A stretch of DNA of 57,085 nucleotides from an uncultured Pseudomonadota bacterium (GTDB lineage Bacteria; Bdellovibrionota_B; Oligoflexia; Oligoflexales; CAIYRB01), in the NCBI GenBank assembly GCA_903928445.1, contig CAIYRB010000122.1, positions 1-57,085 of the forward strand, written 5' to 3'. Positions 41,581 through 50,800 of the stretch are shown piece by piece. Numbering within the stretch: position 1 is the stretch's first letter; every line of letters begins with the position of its first letter. Under the pieces are notes generated by a model. It saw only the letters and a program-made list of their open reading frames with translations, did not search any database and was not told the DNA's origin. The position numbers and the translations under genes were made by a program.

Positions 41581-42273
41581 TCAAAGCACCGGTTGGCAGA
41601 CCAAGGACTGGCGCTGGGGCAGCGACGTCCGTGGCACATCTAGCACGTGATGCAGCTGTTCGAGCGGCATGGCTCCAGCGCGCAGCAGCGTGAACGACGC
41701 ATCTTGATGCAGCTTAATCACCGTTGAGCTCGCACTGGCCACGGCGTTTACATGGTCCCAGGCAGGCACATGCGTCCAGGGCTCACCAAGCAAGAAGTCA
41801 CCGGCTGCGGCAAAGCTGGTGATCGCAGGATCGCCACTACGATTGACACTGGTCGTTGGTAACGGCATGTCCAACCGATCTAATACATCATGAAACCAAG
41901 CAGCGTCAGGATGCAACAAAGGTACACGCAGGCCGATCGTTCCATCAGCTGCAACTAGCGCCGCAGGGGCAAGGCTCGATGCACGCCAGACCACGCTCAG
42001 CGGAGCCGGCCAAAGCTGGCCAAGTATACGGCCCCAATCGCCCGGAAGAGGCGCAAAAAATCGCCGTGCCAATGCCGGCGTCGCGACTAAGGCCAACAGC
42101 GGTTTAGCCTCAGGGCGACCTTTGACGGCAAGCAAGGCCTGCCGTCCACGGGCATGCGTCGGATCAAAGGTGAGTCCAGGCAAGGTGTCTGTCGGGTGCA
42201 AACACACCCGCCCAGCATGCATAGCCGCGATAAATTGCTGCGCTAGCGCGATGCCAGCTTGGCCCCTAAACAT
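41581..42273 (-). CDS. tsaC: Sua5/YrdC/TsaC threonylcarbamoyl-AMP synthase
   Basis: This 230-residue protein is of the Sua5/YciO/YrdC family, which makes the L-threonylcarbamoyladenylate used for the t6A modification of tRNA. Visible motifs are CLHPTDTLPGL near the start, KGRPEAKPLLAL and TTSVNRSGDPAITS. The true start is probably the ATG at 42273, seven bases after an AGGA, overlapping purE by eight bases; an ATG at 42300 is in frame further upstream. It is coupled to purE and followed by maf. Confidence 0.85.
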   Translation of the reverse strand: MFRGQAGIALAQQFIAAMHAGRVCLHPTDTLPGLTFDPTHARGRQALLAVKGRPEAKPLLALVATPALARRFFAPLPGDWGRILGQLWPAPLSVVWRASSLAPAALVAADGTIGLRVPLLHPDAAWFHDVLDRLDMPLPTTSVNRSGDPAITSFAAAGDFLLGEPWTHVPAWDHVNAVASASSTVIKLHQDASFTLLRAGAMPLEQLHHVLDVPRTSLPQRQSLVCQPVL

Positions 42274-42772
42274 GAAAATCCTGCCGGTTTTTGGCGTCAT
42301 CACTGGCAACCTGACGCGCGGTCTGGACTCGCTCGGCGGCCAAGCGCTCGGCGATCCCAGGATCGCTGAGTGCAAAGATTTGCAGAGCGGTCATAACGGC
42401 ATTGATACACCCGTGTTTGCCAAAGCTCATGGTGCTGACGGGAATCCCTTTGGGCATTTGACCCATCGACAGCAAGGCATCGAAACCCGCGGTTTCGGGC
42501 CGATAACACGGCACTGCGAGCACCGGCTTGATGGTTAAAGACGCAACCACTCCGGCCAAATGCGCCGACATCCCGGCAACGCAGATGTAGATCTGTCCAC
42601 CCTGCTTTTCAAAGGCGGACACGATGCTATGCAAGACCTCTGGCGAACGATGGGCCGAACAGATGCGCAGACTGTACGCTTGTTCAAATCGCTTGAGGAG
42701 CGCGGTAGCTTCTTCCGTCACCGGTAAATCCGAACTACTCCCTAACAACATAAGAATTTTCGCGTGGCTCAT
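42266..42772 (-). CDS. purE: PurE N5-carboxyaminoimidazole ribonucleotide mutase
   Basis: This 168-residue enzyme is of the PurE family and acts in de novo purine synthesis, producing CAIR (from N5-CAIR, or from AIR and CO2). Motifs are LMLLGSSSDLPVT, SAHRSPE and CVAGMSAHLAGVVAS. Its ATG overlaps the purD stop as ATGA, and its end overlaps the Sua5-type gene by eight bases. No PurK is present here. Confidence 0.9.
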   Translation of the reverse strand: MSHAKILMLLGSSSDLPVTEEATALLKRFEQAYSLRICSAHRSPEVLHSIVSAFEKQGGQIYICVAGMSAHLAGVVASLTIKPVLAVPCYRPETAGFDALLSMGQMPKGIPVSTMSFGKHGCINAVMTALQIFALSDPGIAERLAAERVQTARQVASDDAKNRQDFHV

Positions 42773-44112
42773 GCTCGCTCCTGTTCATTGGCTACCGAAA
42801 GCCCAATATCGCGCCGCCACTGCGCTCCCGACCAGTTGGCCGCGATGGCTTCAACGCGCGCGTAAGCACGCTGCCGAGCTTCATGAAATCCCTTACCGCG
42901 AGCCACCACCGTGAGCGTGCGTCCAGCCCCGGTCAACAGCGCGCCTTGGCCCCCAGACTGAACGCTACCGGCGAATGCGGTCACCTCCGCAGCGCTGCTG
43001 CTGCCGGCAAACCACTCGCTTGGCAACTTGCCTGCAACGCCGGCACTCGTGCCGTATGGATAAGACGACGCGGCCATCACCACCGCTACGGTGTGGTGCA
43101 GGTGCTGCGACGGGGCTTCGAGTTCAACCAGTGGATGCCGCGCACCCACCACCGAGGAGACACCGCAGGCGCGCGCGATCAACTCAAGCCAATCGCGGTC
43201 GTCAGCAAAAGCCAGGACCTGGCATTCGGGATCGCCAAGGCGAACATTGAATTCAACGACCTGCGGTCCAACCGCCTTCGACCACATCAAACCGACGTAC
43301 AAGCACCCTTGGTAATCCATCCCTTGCGCCGCAAGCGCCTGCAGCAGCGGTTCGATCACCACCGCATGCACTTGCTCCGCGGCGTCCGCAGGCAACCACG
43401 GCACCGGTGTGTAACAGCCCATGCCGCCGGTGTTTGGCCCCTGATCGCCGTCGCTCAGGCGCTTATAGTCAACGGCAAAGCCCAAACTGAAACGGCTTTT
43501 CGGGCCAAGCCAGGCGAAAAACGAGCACTCCCGACCGTGCAGCACTTCTTCGACCACGACGCTCGCGGCGGCAAGGCTCATATCCGAGTGATACAGACGG
43601 TCCAGACCAGCCTCTACGGCGGCCGTATCCGTGCAAACAAACACCCCCTTGCCAGAGGCCAAACCCGAAGCCTTTAGCACCACGCCACCGGTGCGCTCAA
43701 GCATCGCCATGGCCTGCTGACGGCATTCTCGCTCGCCTTGACACACCACATATGCAGCGGTGGGGATTTGCGCCTTCGCCATCAACTCTTTGGCAAAGGC
43801 CTTGGACGCCTCCAACTGGGCCGGACCTTGCTTTGGTCCGAAAGTGGGTATCCCAGCGCTAGCGAAGGCATCGGCAAGCCCGAGCGATAACGGGGCTTCG
43901 GGACCACAGACGACTAAGTCAATGGCGAGTTCCTTGGCGGCCGCGACCACCTGCTCAAAGGCCGCCTCGCCTGGCAGCGGCAAGCGCTCAGCGAGACCGG
44001 CCATCGCGACGTGGCCTGGCCAAACATACAGACTTGTCAGCAATTTCGATTGATTGAGCTTCCAGGCCAGTGCATGTTCACGGCCGCCTTTGCCTACCAA
44101 CAGCACTCGCAT
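42769..44112 (-). CDS. purD: PurD phosphoribosylamine-glycine ligase
   Basis: This 447-residue GAR synthetase is of the ATP-grasp type, joining glycine to phosphoribosylamine in purine synthesis. It starts with MRVLLVGKGGREHALAWKL, and continues with the family segments GPEAPLSLGLADAF, FGPKQGPAQLEASK, VVLKASGLASGKGVFV, the metal/ATP site QGPNTGGMGCYTPVPW and EFNVRLGDPECQV. The full-length domain order is intact. It is the first gene of a leftward operon (purD-purE-tsaC-maf) and its stop overlaps the purE ATG. Confidence 0.92.
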   Translation of the reverse strand: MRVLLVGKGGREHALAWKLNQSKLLTSLYVWPGHVAMAGLAERLPLPGEAAFEQVVAAAKELAIDLVVCGPEAPLSLGLADAFASAGIPTFGPKQGPAQLEASKAFAKELMAKAQIPTAAYVVCQGERECRQQAMAMLERTGGVVLKASGLASGKGVFVCTDTAAVEAGLDRLYHSDMSLAAASVVVEEVLHGRECSFFAWLGPKSRFSLGFAVDYKRLSDGDQGPNTGGMGCYTPVPWLPADAAEQVHAVVIEPLLQALAAQGMDYQGCLYVGLMWSKAVGPQVVEFNVRLGDPECQVLAFADDRDWLELIARACGVSSVVGARHPLVELEAPSQHLHHTVAVVMAASSYPYGTSAGVAGKLPSEWFAGSSSAAEVTAFAGSVQSGGQGALLTGAGRTLTVVARGKGFHEARQRAYARVEAIAANWSGAQWRRDIGLSVANEQERA

Positions 44113-44285
44113 AGGGAAAACTCCTGACCGTCTATAGAGACGAAACGCTTATCTTACGTGGCTATATATGTCAACGCTTGCCAGATGTTGCGATGAGGAG
44201 TTAAGTGCTTACGGATGGCTTCCAGAGGCCGCAGCGGAGGCCGTCATGCGCGCAACTAAAACCCTGAACCCATGGAGGCTCAATC

Positions 44286-44615
44286 ATGACTGACGCTTCA
44301 TTGGCGGCCGACCCCCGCATTCTGTCCTTGATGAACGACACTGCCATCATGATGGACGAACTCTCTCGCCTCTCGCGCAAACTCGGCGATCTCGGCAAGG
44401 AGCAGGAGGAGAGCCGCAACGGCCACGATGTCGTTGCCGACCTCCAAGACCATTTTCGCGCCTTTGCAGAGCGTATGAAGGACTTCTCGGAGGAGAGTCG
44501 CCGCACCATCTCGGGCCTGGACAACAACGTCCATTCGAATCCCTATGTCTTTATCCTCTGCGCCCTCGGCCTGGGCTTTCTGCTGGGAAAGGCGATGCGG
44601 TCGTCGGGCAAGTAG
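44286..44615 (+). CDS. DUF883/ElaB-type membrane-anchored protein
   Basis: This 109-residue protein has a long helical cytoplasmic part (LMNDTAIMMDELSRLSRKLG, followed by a charged helix) and a C-terminal span (PYVFILCALGLGFLLGKAMR). That is the layout of DUF883/ElaB/YqjD proteins, which in E. coli anchor to the inner membrane and may bind ribosomes in stationary phase. A GGAGG lies seven bases before the ATG. A small second membrane gene follows in another frame, as in the elaB/yqjDE arrangement. Confidence 0.7.
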   Translation: MTDASLAADPRILSLMNDTAIMMDELSRLSRKLGDLGKEQEESRNGHDVVADLQDHFRAFAERMKDFSEESRRTISGLDNNVHSNPYVFILCALGLGFLLGKAMRSSGK

Positions 44616-44734
44616 CAGCGCTAGGAACCCAGCTAGCCGGTCTACAATCGACCACCGCGCAACTCAAAGACCGAGCGACCCAAGCAACGGCCAAGGCCGG
44701 ACGAGCAGCGTTATCCGTCGTCCTGATCCGGGAC

Positions 44735-44926
44735 GTGACGAAAGCTCTGTTCACTGCGGCTATAGGCCTCTACTTGTTTGGGGCATACCTGCTTCTAGCG
44801 AAGTCCATGGATCCCGCGGCTGCCGCCTTTACCATCGGCACAGGGACCTTCATTGGGCTCGCCGCAGCGGGATGGTTTGGCCTCCGCTCCTTGCGCCGCA
44901 AGTTGGCCACCCGCTTTAGCGGTTAG
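44735..44926 (+). CDS. Small YqjE-like membrane protein
   Basis: This 63-residue protein from GTG 44735 has two hydrophobic segments (FTAAIGLYLFGAYLLLAK and TIGTGTFIGLAAAGWFGL), like the YqjE/holin-type partner of DUF883 proteins. The frame stays open far upstream, past the DUF883 stop, and encodes a soluble helical extension (GTQLAGLQSTTAQLKDRATQ), but no standard start codon is seen there. The true start is therefore uncertain. The longer version may be made by translational coupling. Its end overlaps the next gene on the other strand by 11 bases. Confidence 0.5.
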   Translation: MTKALFTAAIGLYLFGAYLLLAKSMDPAAAAFTIGTGTFIGLAAAGWFGLRSLRRKLATRFSG

Positions 44927-45437
44927 CCTTGGTCGATGCTTCGTTATTCAGTACTTGGAACTGGTAGGTTAGTTTTCCCTGCATATCATACGGCGGATAA
45001 AAGCGCACGCGGCTGATCTGCTCCTTCATGCACGACACCACCTGGGCATCGCGTATCGTCCCCCCGACCTGTGCGATCTGCTGGACGGTCCCGGTGGCGG
45101 CAGAGAGACTAAAGGTAAGAGCTACGTCACCGGCAAGCTCCGGCTTGGCCTCAAGTCGGCTGGTGTAGCAGGTCCGCACCCGTGGCTCATTACCGCGCAT
45201 GGCTTGCACCATGGCTAGGGAGTGAGCATTGTCCTTCAACAAATCAAGTCGGTAGAACATGCTAATCTGACGCGTCACGCGTTCCGTGGCGATGACGACC
45301 ATCGAGTCAGGCTCCACCTCCCGAGCCCTAACGGCGCTACGACCGGTGGTAGACACCGTCGACTTGTGCGGCGTGGCGCAAGCAGCCATGACCCAGAGGA
45401 CTACCGCAGCTGTAACTCTTCTAAATAGATCCGCCAT
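44916..45437 (-). CDS. TonB/AgmX-type lipoprotein
   Basis: This 173-residue lipoprotein has lipobox VMAAC (about residue 19). The C-terminal half (RVRTCYTSRLEAKPELAGDV, then a segment ending CMKEQISRVRFYPPYDMQGK) fits the AgmX/PglI/TonB C-terminal pattern of gliding and outer-membrane energisation proteins. It likely binds or joins envelope complexes in the periplasm. The ATG at 45437 follows GGAGG by five bases; the longer start at 45449 begins inside the ribosome site. It is transcribed away from the receiver-TPR operon. Confidence 0.6.
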   Translation of the reverse strand: MADLFRRVTAAVVLWVMAACATPHKSTVSTTGRSAVRAREVEPDSMVVIATERVTRQISMFYRLDLLKDNAHSLAMVQAMRGNEPRVRTCYTSRLEAKPELAGDVALTFSLSAATGTVQQIAQVGGTIRDAQVVSCMKEQISRVRFYPPYDMQGKLTYQFQVLNNEASTKANR

Positions 45438-45737
45438 GTGCGCCTCCAAACAACTATTCCCAAAAAGCTATCGGCGCCCCCTCACCCAGACCTAAACATA
45501 TTTTTGTAACACCATGAAATGGCCTCGAAATTATTTGCTAGTTAGCGAAACGCCGAAAGGGGGCCAGCTGAAGCGGCGTGATTCATTCGCCGCCAAGTGA
45601 CAGGTCAGGTCAGCCATGCTACCTTTGATAAGGACTATAACTTTAAAGACCGCCGCCTTATTTGCTCCGGCTTTGCATCTCCCCCGGTTCAAACTCGAGC
45701 CAACCTGCCCTAGCCGATCTTCACAAGTGAGCCTTAG

Positions 45738-46742
45738 ATGTCCTTGGCCGCCCCGAAAAAAAGTTCGTGGCAAAAGCAGACCGCAGTCGTCATAAGCGAT
45801 TCGCCGAATATGCATATGCTCCTAAGGGGGCTATTACGCCCCTATTCGTGGACTGTCAGCGAATCGACGCCATCGAGCAACATCGCAACACATCTGGTTA
45901 AGACCGGCGCGGCAAATCTGATCATCATCGATGACTCATTAAAATCTCCTGCCTACCTCAATGCGCGCTACCTGATGGCAGACCCAGTGACCCTGTGCAC
46001 GCCGAAGCTGTCCTTCCTCCTCCCAGCCCACAACACAGAGGAACAAGCGATGCTCAAATTGGGCGTCTCTTCCATCGTCTTCAAACCACTGACGCCGGCG
46101 AAGTTTGTGCCGGAATTTGCCGCTCTTATTCGCAACTGGGAAAAGGAACCGTATTTATCCCTACGCCGAACCAACTACCTGTATTTGCGCGGCGAAGAAA
46201 CCAAGGCAGTCATGGCCCTAGCTCGACTCATGCAGATGCCCGAAGTGCACTCAACCTGCGCCCAAGCTGTCGCGCTGTACCTGCGCCGTTCGCAAAAGCT
46301 AAAGGAGGCCGAGAAGGTTTTACTCACTGCGCTAAAACGCTCCCCCCGCGAACTTGGTACGATCCTCGCCTTGGCCGACCTGTATTTGCATGCCGCCATG
46401 CCCAAGCTGGCACACAAGCTCCTGCTTGGTGCCCGGACCGCCTATAGCCAATCTATGGCCATGGTGCCGGATCTGGTACAGTCGGCGCTGCAGCTAGGCC
46501 AGCTAGACGATGCCATTCATTCGCTCAACCTTGTACTGAAGCGCGGCGATATCGATGAGATGACGCTGAGCTTTCTTGGCCGGTTGATGTACGCCGAAGG
46601 TCGTGAGGGTGAAGCCGAACGTCTGCTCAGCGCGAACGGAGGCTATTTCAAGAAACTCCACGCAAGCTGGCAAGCGGCTGACACACAGGGCACTGCAGCA
46701 ACGGCACCCGCCGCCTTGCCCTCTAACGTGATTGCCAGCTGA
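45738..46742 (+). CDS. Receiver-like domain fused to TPR repeats
   Basis: This 334-residue protein has a response-regulator receiver-like domain in the first 130 residues. Acidic pocket residues are in VVISDSPN, the likely phosphoacceptor Asp is in LIIIDDSL and the conserved Lys is in VFKPLTP. Helical repeats of TPR type follow (about residues 150-300; ALYLRRSQKLKEAEKVLL and LLSALKRSPRELG-like spacing). No DNA-binding domain is present, so output is probably by protein contact. It starts a same-strand run with the ExeA-like, TamB and CLC genes. A partner kinase is not in this window unless it is the soluble kinase at 17887-19833. Confidence 0.6.
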   Translation: MSLAAPKKSSWQKQTAVVISDSPNMHMLLRGLLRPYSWTVSESTPSSNIATHLVKTGAANLIIIDDSLKSPAYLNARYLMADPVTLCTPKLSFLLPAHNTEEQAMLKLGVSSIVFKPLTPAKFVPEFAALIRNWEKEPYLSLRRTNYLYLRGEETKAVMALARLMQMPEVHSTCAQAVALYLRRSQKLKEAEKVLLTALKRSPRELGTILALADLYLHAAMPKLAHKLLLGARTAYSQSMAMVPDLVQSALQLGQLDDAIHSLNLVLKRGDIDEMTLSFLGRLMYAEGREGEAERLLSANGGYFKKLHASWQAADTQGTAATAPAALPSNVIAS

Positions 46743-46752
46743 CAGGAGATAG

Positions 46753-47871
46753 GTGGCTGACTATCTGACATTTTGGCAGGCTAAAACTGCGATCTTTCGC
46801 CGGGAAGTAGCGCCTGACGAGCTATTTTATAGCACCACGATGCGGCCAAAGCTAGAGCGCCTCCTGCTGCAATGCAGTCAGCCAAATGGACTAATACTCG
46901 TAGTCGGACCGAGTGGAACGGGCAAGAGCACCATGCTCAAGTGGCTTTACGACACGCTGGAAGTCGCCAAGCATGAAGTTTTACTAACGACACTGGTGCG
47001 AGATGAAACGACCATGGGCTGGCTCACGCCGCGCTTAGCTGAGTTTATGGGCGTGGCCGTCCCAGCGGTGGGACCCGGCCATGACTTGACTCCAGCGATG
47101 CGGCGCACGGCGGCCACATTCGACGAATTGATCACTGAACACCTGAGCTTATTGGTAACGATCGATGCCGCGCATCGCCTAGTCACGCCTGAGTCATGTG
47201 GCGAGATCAATGCCTATCTTAACCTCCAAGCCTTGGCTGGCTCCTGTGTAACCTTCCTGCTTGCCGGCGACCAGCGTCTCAAACAGCTCATTCTCAGTAT
47301 TCCAGAGCTCAGCACGCGCGTCGCCTTTACCTTGGAGATCCATCCGCTGACACGTACGGAAACGGCAGACTATATCGATCACCGGCTGCGCCATGCGGGC
47401 GTCACTGCAACCTTTGACACCGACGCGGTCGCTCTCATCTATGACCTCTCCAGTGGAATCGCAGCCTCCATCGATCATCTTGCTGAAGGTTGCCTGATCG
47501 AGGCCGCCTTCATGGACGTCCGCATGATCAGTCGCACCGTGGTCCAGGCCGCCGCCGCACAGATCTATGGCGATAAGCTCGGTGACAAGTCCGGTGACAA
47601 ACCCAGCGGCAAGGTCCCGGGAGCTGCCCCCACCCACCTTTCTTCCCCTTCGGAGATTGACCCGGCAAAGCAGCAAACTATCCTAGGTTCCCCGTCTTGG
47701 TTAACCATGCCAATTAGCCAAGGCCAACCGACGGGTGGCGGTCCTTTCGACAGCCATCCGCATGACCCTAAAAGCCTCGATGCGGACACAGCCGGAGCCA
47801 CAAAACCGATCGACTCTGGCATCAAGCTCACTTCTCTGTTCAAATCTGAGCCAGGCCGCAATCGGTCCTAA
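46753..47871 (+). CDS. ExeA-like ATPase with altered Walker B
   Basis: This 372-residue AAA ATPase is of the ExeA/GspA type, members of which help assemble type II secretion secretins or act near transposons. Walker A is GPSGTGKST at residues 52-60. The Walker B equivalent reads LLVTIDAAHRL at about 133-143: Asp138 is kept, but the catalytic Glu of DEAH is Ala139. A Thr-rich lid and a proline- and lysine-rich tail (GDKLGDKSGDKPSGK repeats) follow. ATP may be bound but hydrolysed poorly, if at all. The GTG start at 46753 follows AGGAG by five bases and the gene is coupled to the receiver-TPR gene. It leads directly into tamB. Confidence 0.65.
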   Translation: MADYLTFWQAKTAIFRREVAPDELFYSTTMRPKLERLLLQCSQPNGLILVVGPSGTGKSTMLKWLYDTLEVAKHEVLLTTLVRDETTMGWLTPRLAEFMGVAVPAVGPGHDLTPAMRRTAATFDELITEHLSLLVTIDAAHRLVTPESCGEINAYLNLQALAGSCVTFLLAGDQRLKQLILSIPELSTRVAFTLEIHPLTRTETADYIDHRLRHAGVTATFDTDAVALIYDLSSGIAASIDHLAEGCLIEAAFMDVRMISRTVVQAAAAQIYGDKLGDKSGDKPSGKVPGAAPTHLSSPSEIDPAKQQTILGSPSWLTMPISQGQPTGGGPFDSHPHDPKSLDADTAGATKPIDSGIKLTSLFKSEPGRNRS

Positions 47872-47885
47872 GGCTTTGGTCGCCT

Positions 47886-50800
47886 ATGCAGTCGAGACTC
47901 AAAATTCTTGTCATCATCCTCGTAAGCTGCGCCATGGCCGCCTTCGCGGCCAACCTATTGGTTGACAATCCGTATACCCATCAATTGATCCGTATCGCCA
48001 TCAATGACAAGCTCAAGCAGGACACCAACCTGTCACTGGACTTTAAGGCCATCAAGGTACAGTTGATCCCGCCTGGCTTGGATCTTTATGGTCTAGCGGT
48101 GGCGCCAGCACTTCAGCAGGCCGAACCCGTCTTGACGGTAGCACAGGTCAGAGCGAAGATTTCCATATGGTCCCTTCTGATGGGAAAGGCCAGATTATCC
48201 AGTCTAGACCTCAATGATTTATCCTTAGTCTGGCCGCCACCGTGGAACTTTCCAGGCTTTCTCAAAGAAGCGCAGACCGTCACCAGGGAGGCGACGAAGC
48301 CAGCAACCTGGCCGCCTAGCTTTGACCTGCCGATCGATCGCCTAGTGATTAAGAACGGCCAAGTGTTCGCCGAGCTGCCGAGCTTCAAGATCCCCGAACG
48401 CAGCAGCTTTAACACCTTGTCACTGGTCGGGTTCGATGCCGAAATCACCTATAAAAACTGGCGCCACATCGGCATAGAGCTAGGTATCAAAAGTATCGAC
48501 GCCAGCGTCGGCGCCGTATCATTTTTAGAGAACACCGCTGTCGAACTGCACGGCGACCTGGTCGACCGACGCTTGAGTATCGACCAAATCCAGGCCAAAG
48601 GCGAGCGCCTGAGCACCGACGGTAGCGGCCACGTCGATCTACTCCCGGCCACCGAAAACAGTGAGATATCCGGCATTGCTGTCGCTTTGCAGAGTAAGGT
48701 TGAGGGTGATCTTACTTTGCTCGGTTCGCTTCTCGACATCGCTGATACGCACGGACCAGTGACCGGCACAGCTGCGATCACCGCCGAGATTCCGTTCACT
48801 GAAGGCGGTAAAGCCAGTTTCAAGGTGAATGGCCAGGGGCAGGTGCAAGGCGCCGTACTCGGTGGCTTTGGCTTATTTGACAGCAAGGCCGAGTTCGAAA
48901 TCGACGACAAGTCGGTGCGACTGCCGCGCATCGATTTCATCGTCGGTGGGAAAAACGTCGGCAAGCTGTCCGGCGAAATCAAAATTGACGACGCCATCGA
49001 TTTTGATTTTCACGGCAAGCCCTCTGGACTGCACCTCGTCGATTTATTCGAAGCCCTGGGCGTCACCAACAAGGACGCCGACCTCACCTTGGATAGTCCT
49101 GATCTACGCGTGCATGGCACTGGCTTCCCGCTGACCATTCATGTTAGCGCCAATGCCCGCGCCGCAAATGTGGTGATCCCGGCTTTGGGACCGCCAGCGG
49201 CTGCTTACCCTAAGTCACCCGTTTGCCAAACGCACCTGGCCATTGAAGTAACCTCCACGCAGGTGGATTTTACTGGATCTACAGCTGTCTGTGCCGCCGC
49301 AGACGGCAGCCATGCCTCACCCGCAACCGTCTCCGGCGGCATCAACTTTGGTGATGCCGCTGCCATCAATGTGCGCGTCAAATCCCCCACCTTAGACTTA
49401 TCGCTTGGCGAATACTTCCTGCGGGTGCCGCTGGCAGGCACAGCCGCCTCCGAAACCTTCATCCATGGCCCGCTTAACCACGTGCTGGTTGACTCCAAGA
49501 CCAGTGCAACTAACGTCACCGTGCTGCGGATTCCGTTGGGCGCGGTCGAAGCGCAGACGCAGGTCGATGCGCTGACGGTGTCATGGGATCACATTCACAT
49601 CCAGCCCGAAGCAGGCGGCACGCTCGAGGCAAGTCATGGACAAATCGACCTAGGGGTCTTTGGCTACCCGGTAAGCAGTACCCTAATGGCCCAAGACATC
49701 AGCAGTGATACGGTCCAAAGCGTGATCAAGGCGGCAGGCCTCGAGCAAGATCTTAGCTTCGCCATCGCCAAGGCCAGCGGCGACTATAATGGCCTTATAG
49801 TCACGCCCTTGGCCTCCACCAACGCACGCCTGAACTTTTCTCTCAAAGATGCAACGCTCGGTGAAGAGACGCTATTCGATAGCGCCGACGGCATGATCAA
49901 GTCCGATGCGCACGGCTGGAGCTCCCCAAGCATCGTGCTCAGCCTCGATCAATTGAGTCTGAAGGCCAAGTTCAACCATGAACGCATTGCCGGCCACGGC
50001 CCTGCTGCCAACAATACTTGGGTCAACCTCGGACTAGGCGCTAAGGACCGCTTCAATCTTAGCTTCCAGACCATGGCACCGCCACCACATGCCAGAAATG
50101 GCATGCAACAAGAACCCATCGACAACCTGTCCGCCCTCCCCTTTGCTGGCGAAATCCTGGCAGCGAGTAGCATCCGCGGCGAGATCGAAGCACAGGGCGA
50201 CCTATCCGGTAGCGTGGAGGATATTCAAGGTACGTTTACCACCAGCTTAAACCAAATCAGTGTGCTCGGAAGCGGCATGGCCAATATCAATGGCCGAGGC
50301 TTCATCCATGGGCAGCACGTGGACCTAGTGATGGACCAGGGTGGCAATGCTTTGGAGGGACGCCTATCGCTTGATCTGTTACGAAGCGGCGTCCCCTTTG
50401 ACTGGTATTTCAGTTGCAATCGCATGGACCTGCGACTGCTGGGCACCACCTATTTTAGCAGCGACCCACGCAACTACCTCTATTTGTCTGGCGATTGGCG
50501 CCTGCACGGAACCTTTGCCGATTGGTGGCATGCTCAGGGCGAGCTCAACATTAAGGACTTGCGCGCCAACTATGTGCAGAATATCGGCGCCCAGACCAAG
50601 ACCTTGGCGCTGCGCCAAGACAAGCCGACAAAGCTGCTATTCACCAGCAACGGATGGCACTTCCAAGATGATCATGGCCTGCTGCTCAGCGGCGCAGGTC
50701 TTCAATTTGGCTTGACGACTAGTGATAGCCACCCACCTGAACGCCTTGGCTTTAAGTTCTCTAGCGTTTTGGATATTAACCTGGCCAAAGAGTTCTTTCG

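Noticed and set aside
42883..43677. 264-residue frame on the plus strand inside purD
   Set aside because: It lies entirely antisense to the well-conserved purD gene; the composition is that of a shadow frame (Arg/His-rich).
44545..44919. 124-residue plus-strand frame over the DUF883 end and small membrane gene
   Set aside because: The product is low-complexity and out of frame with the YqjE-like membrane segments, which are the better call.
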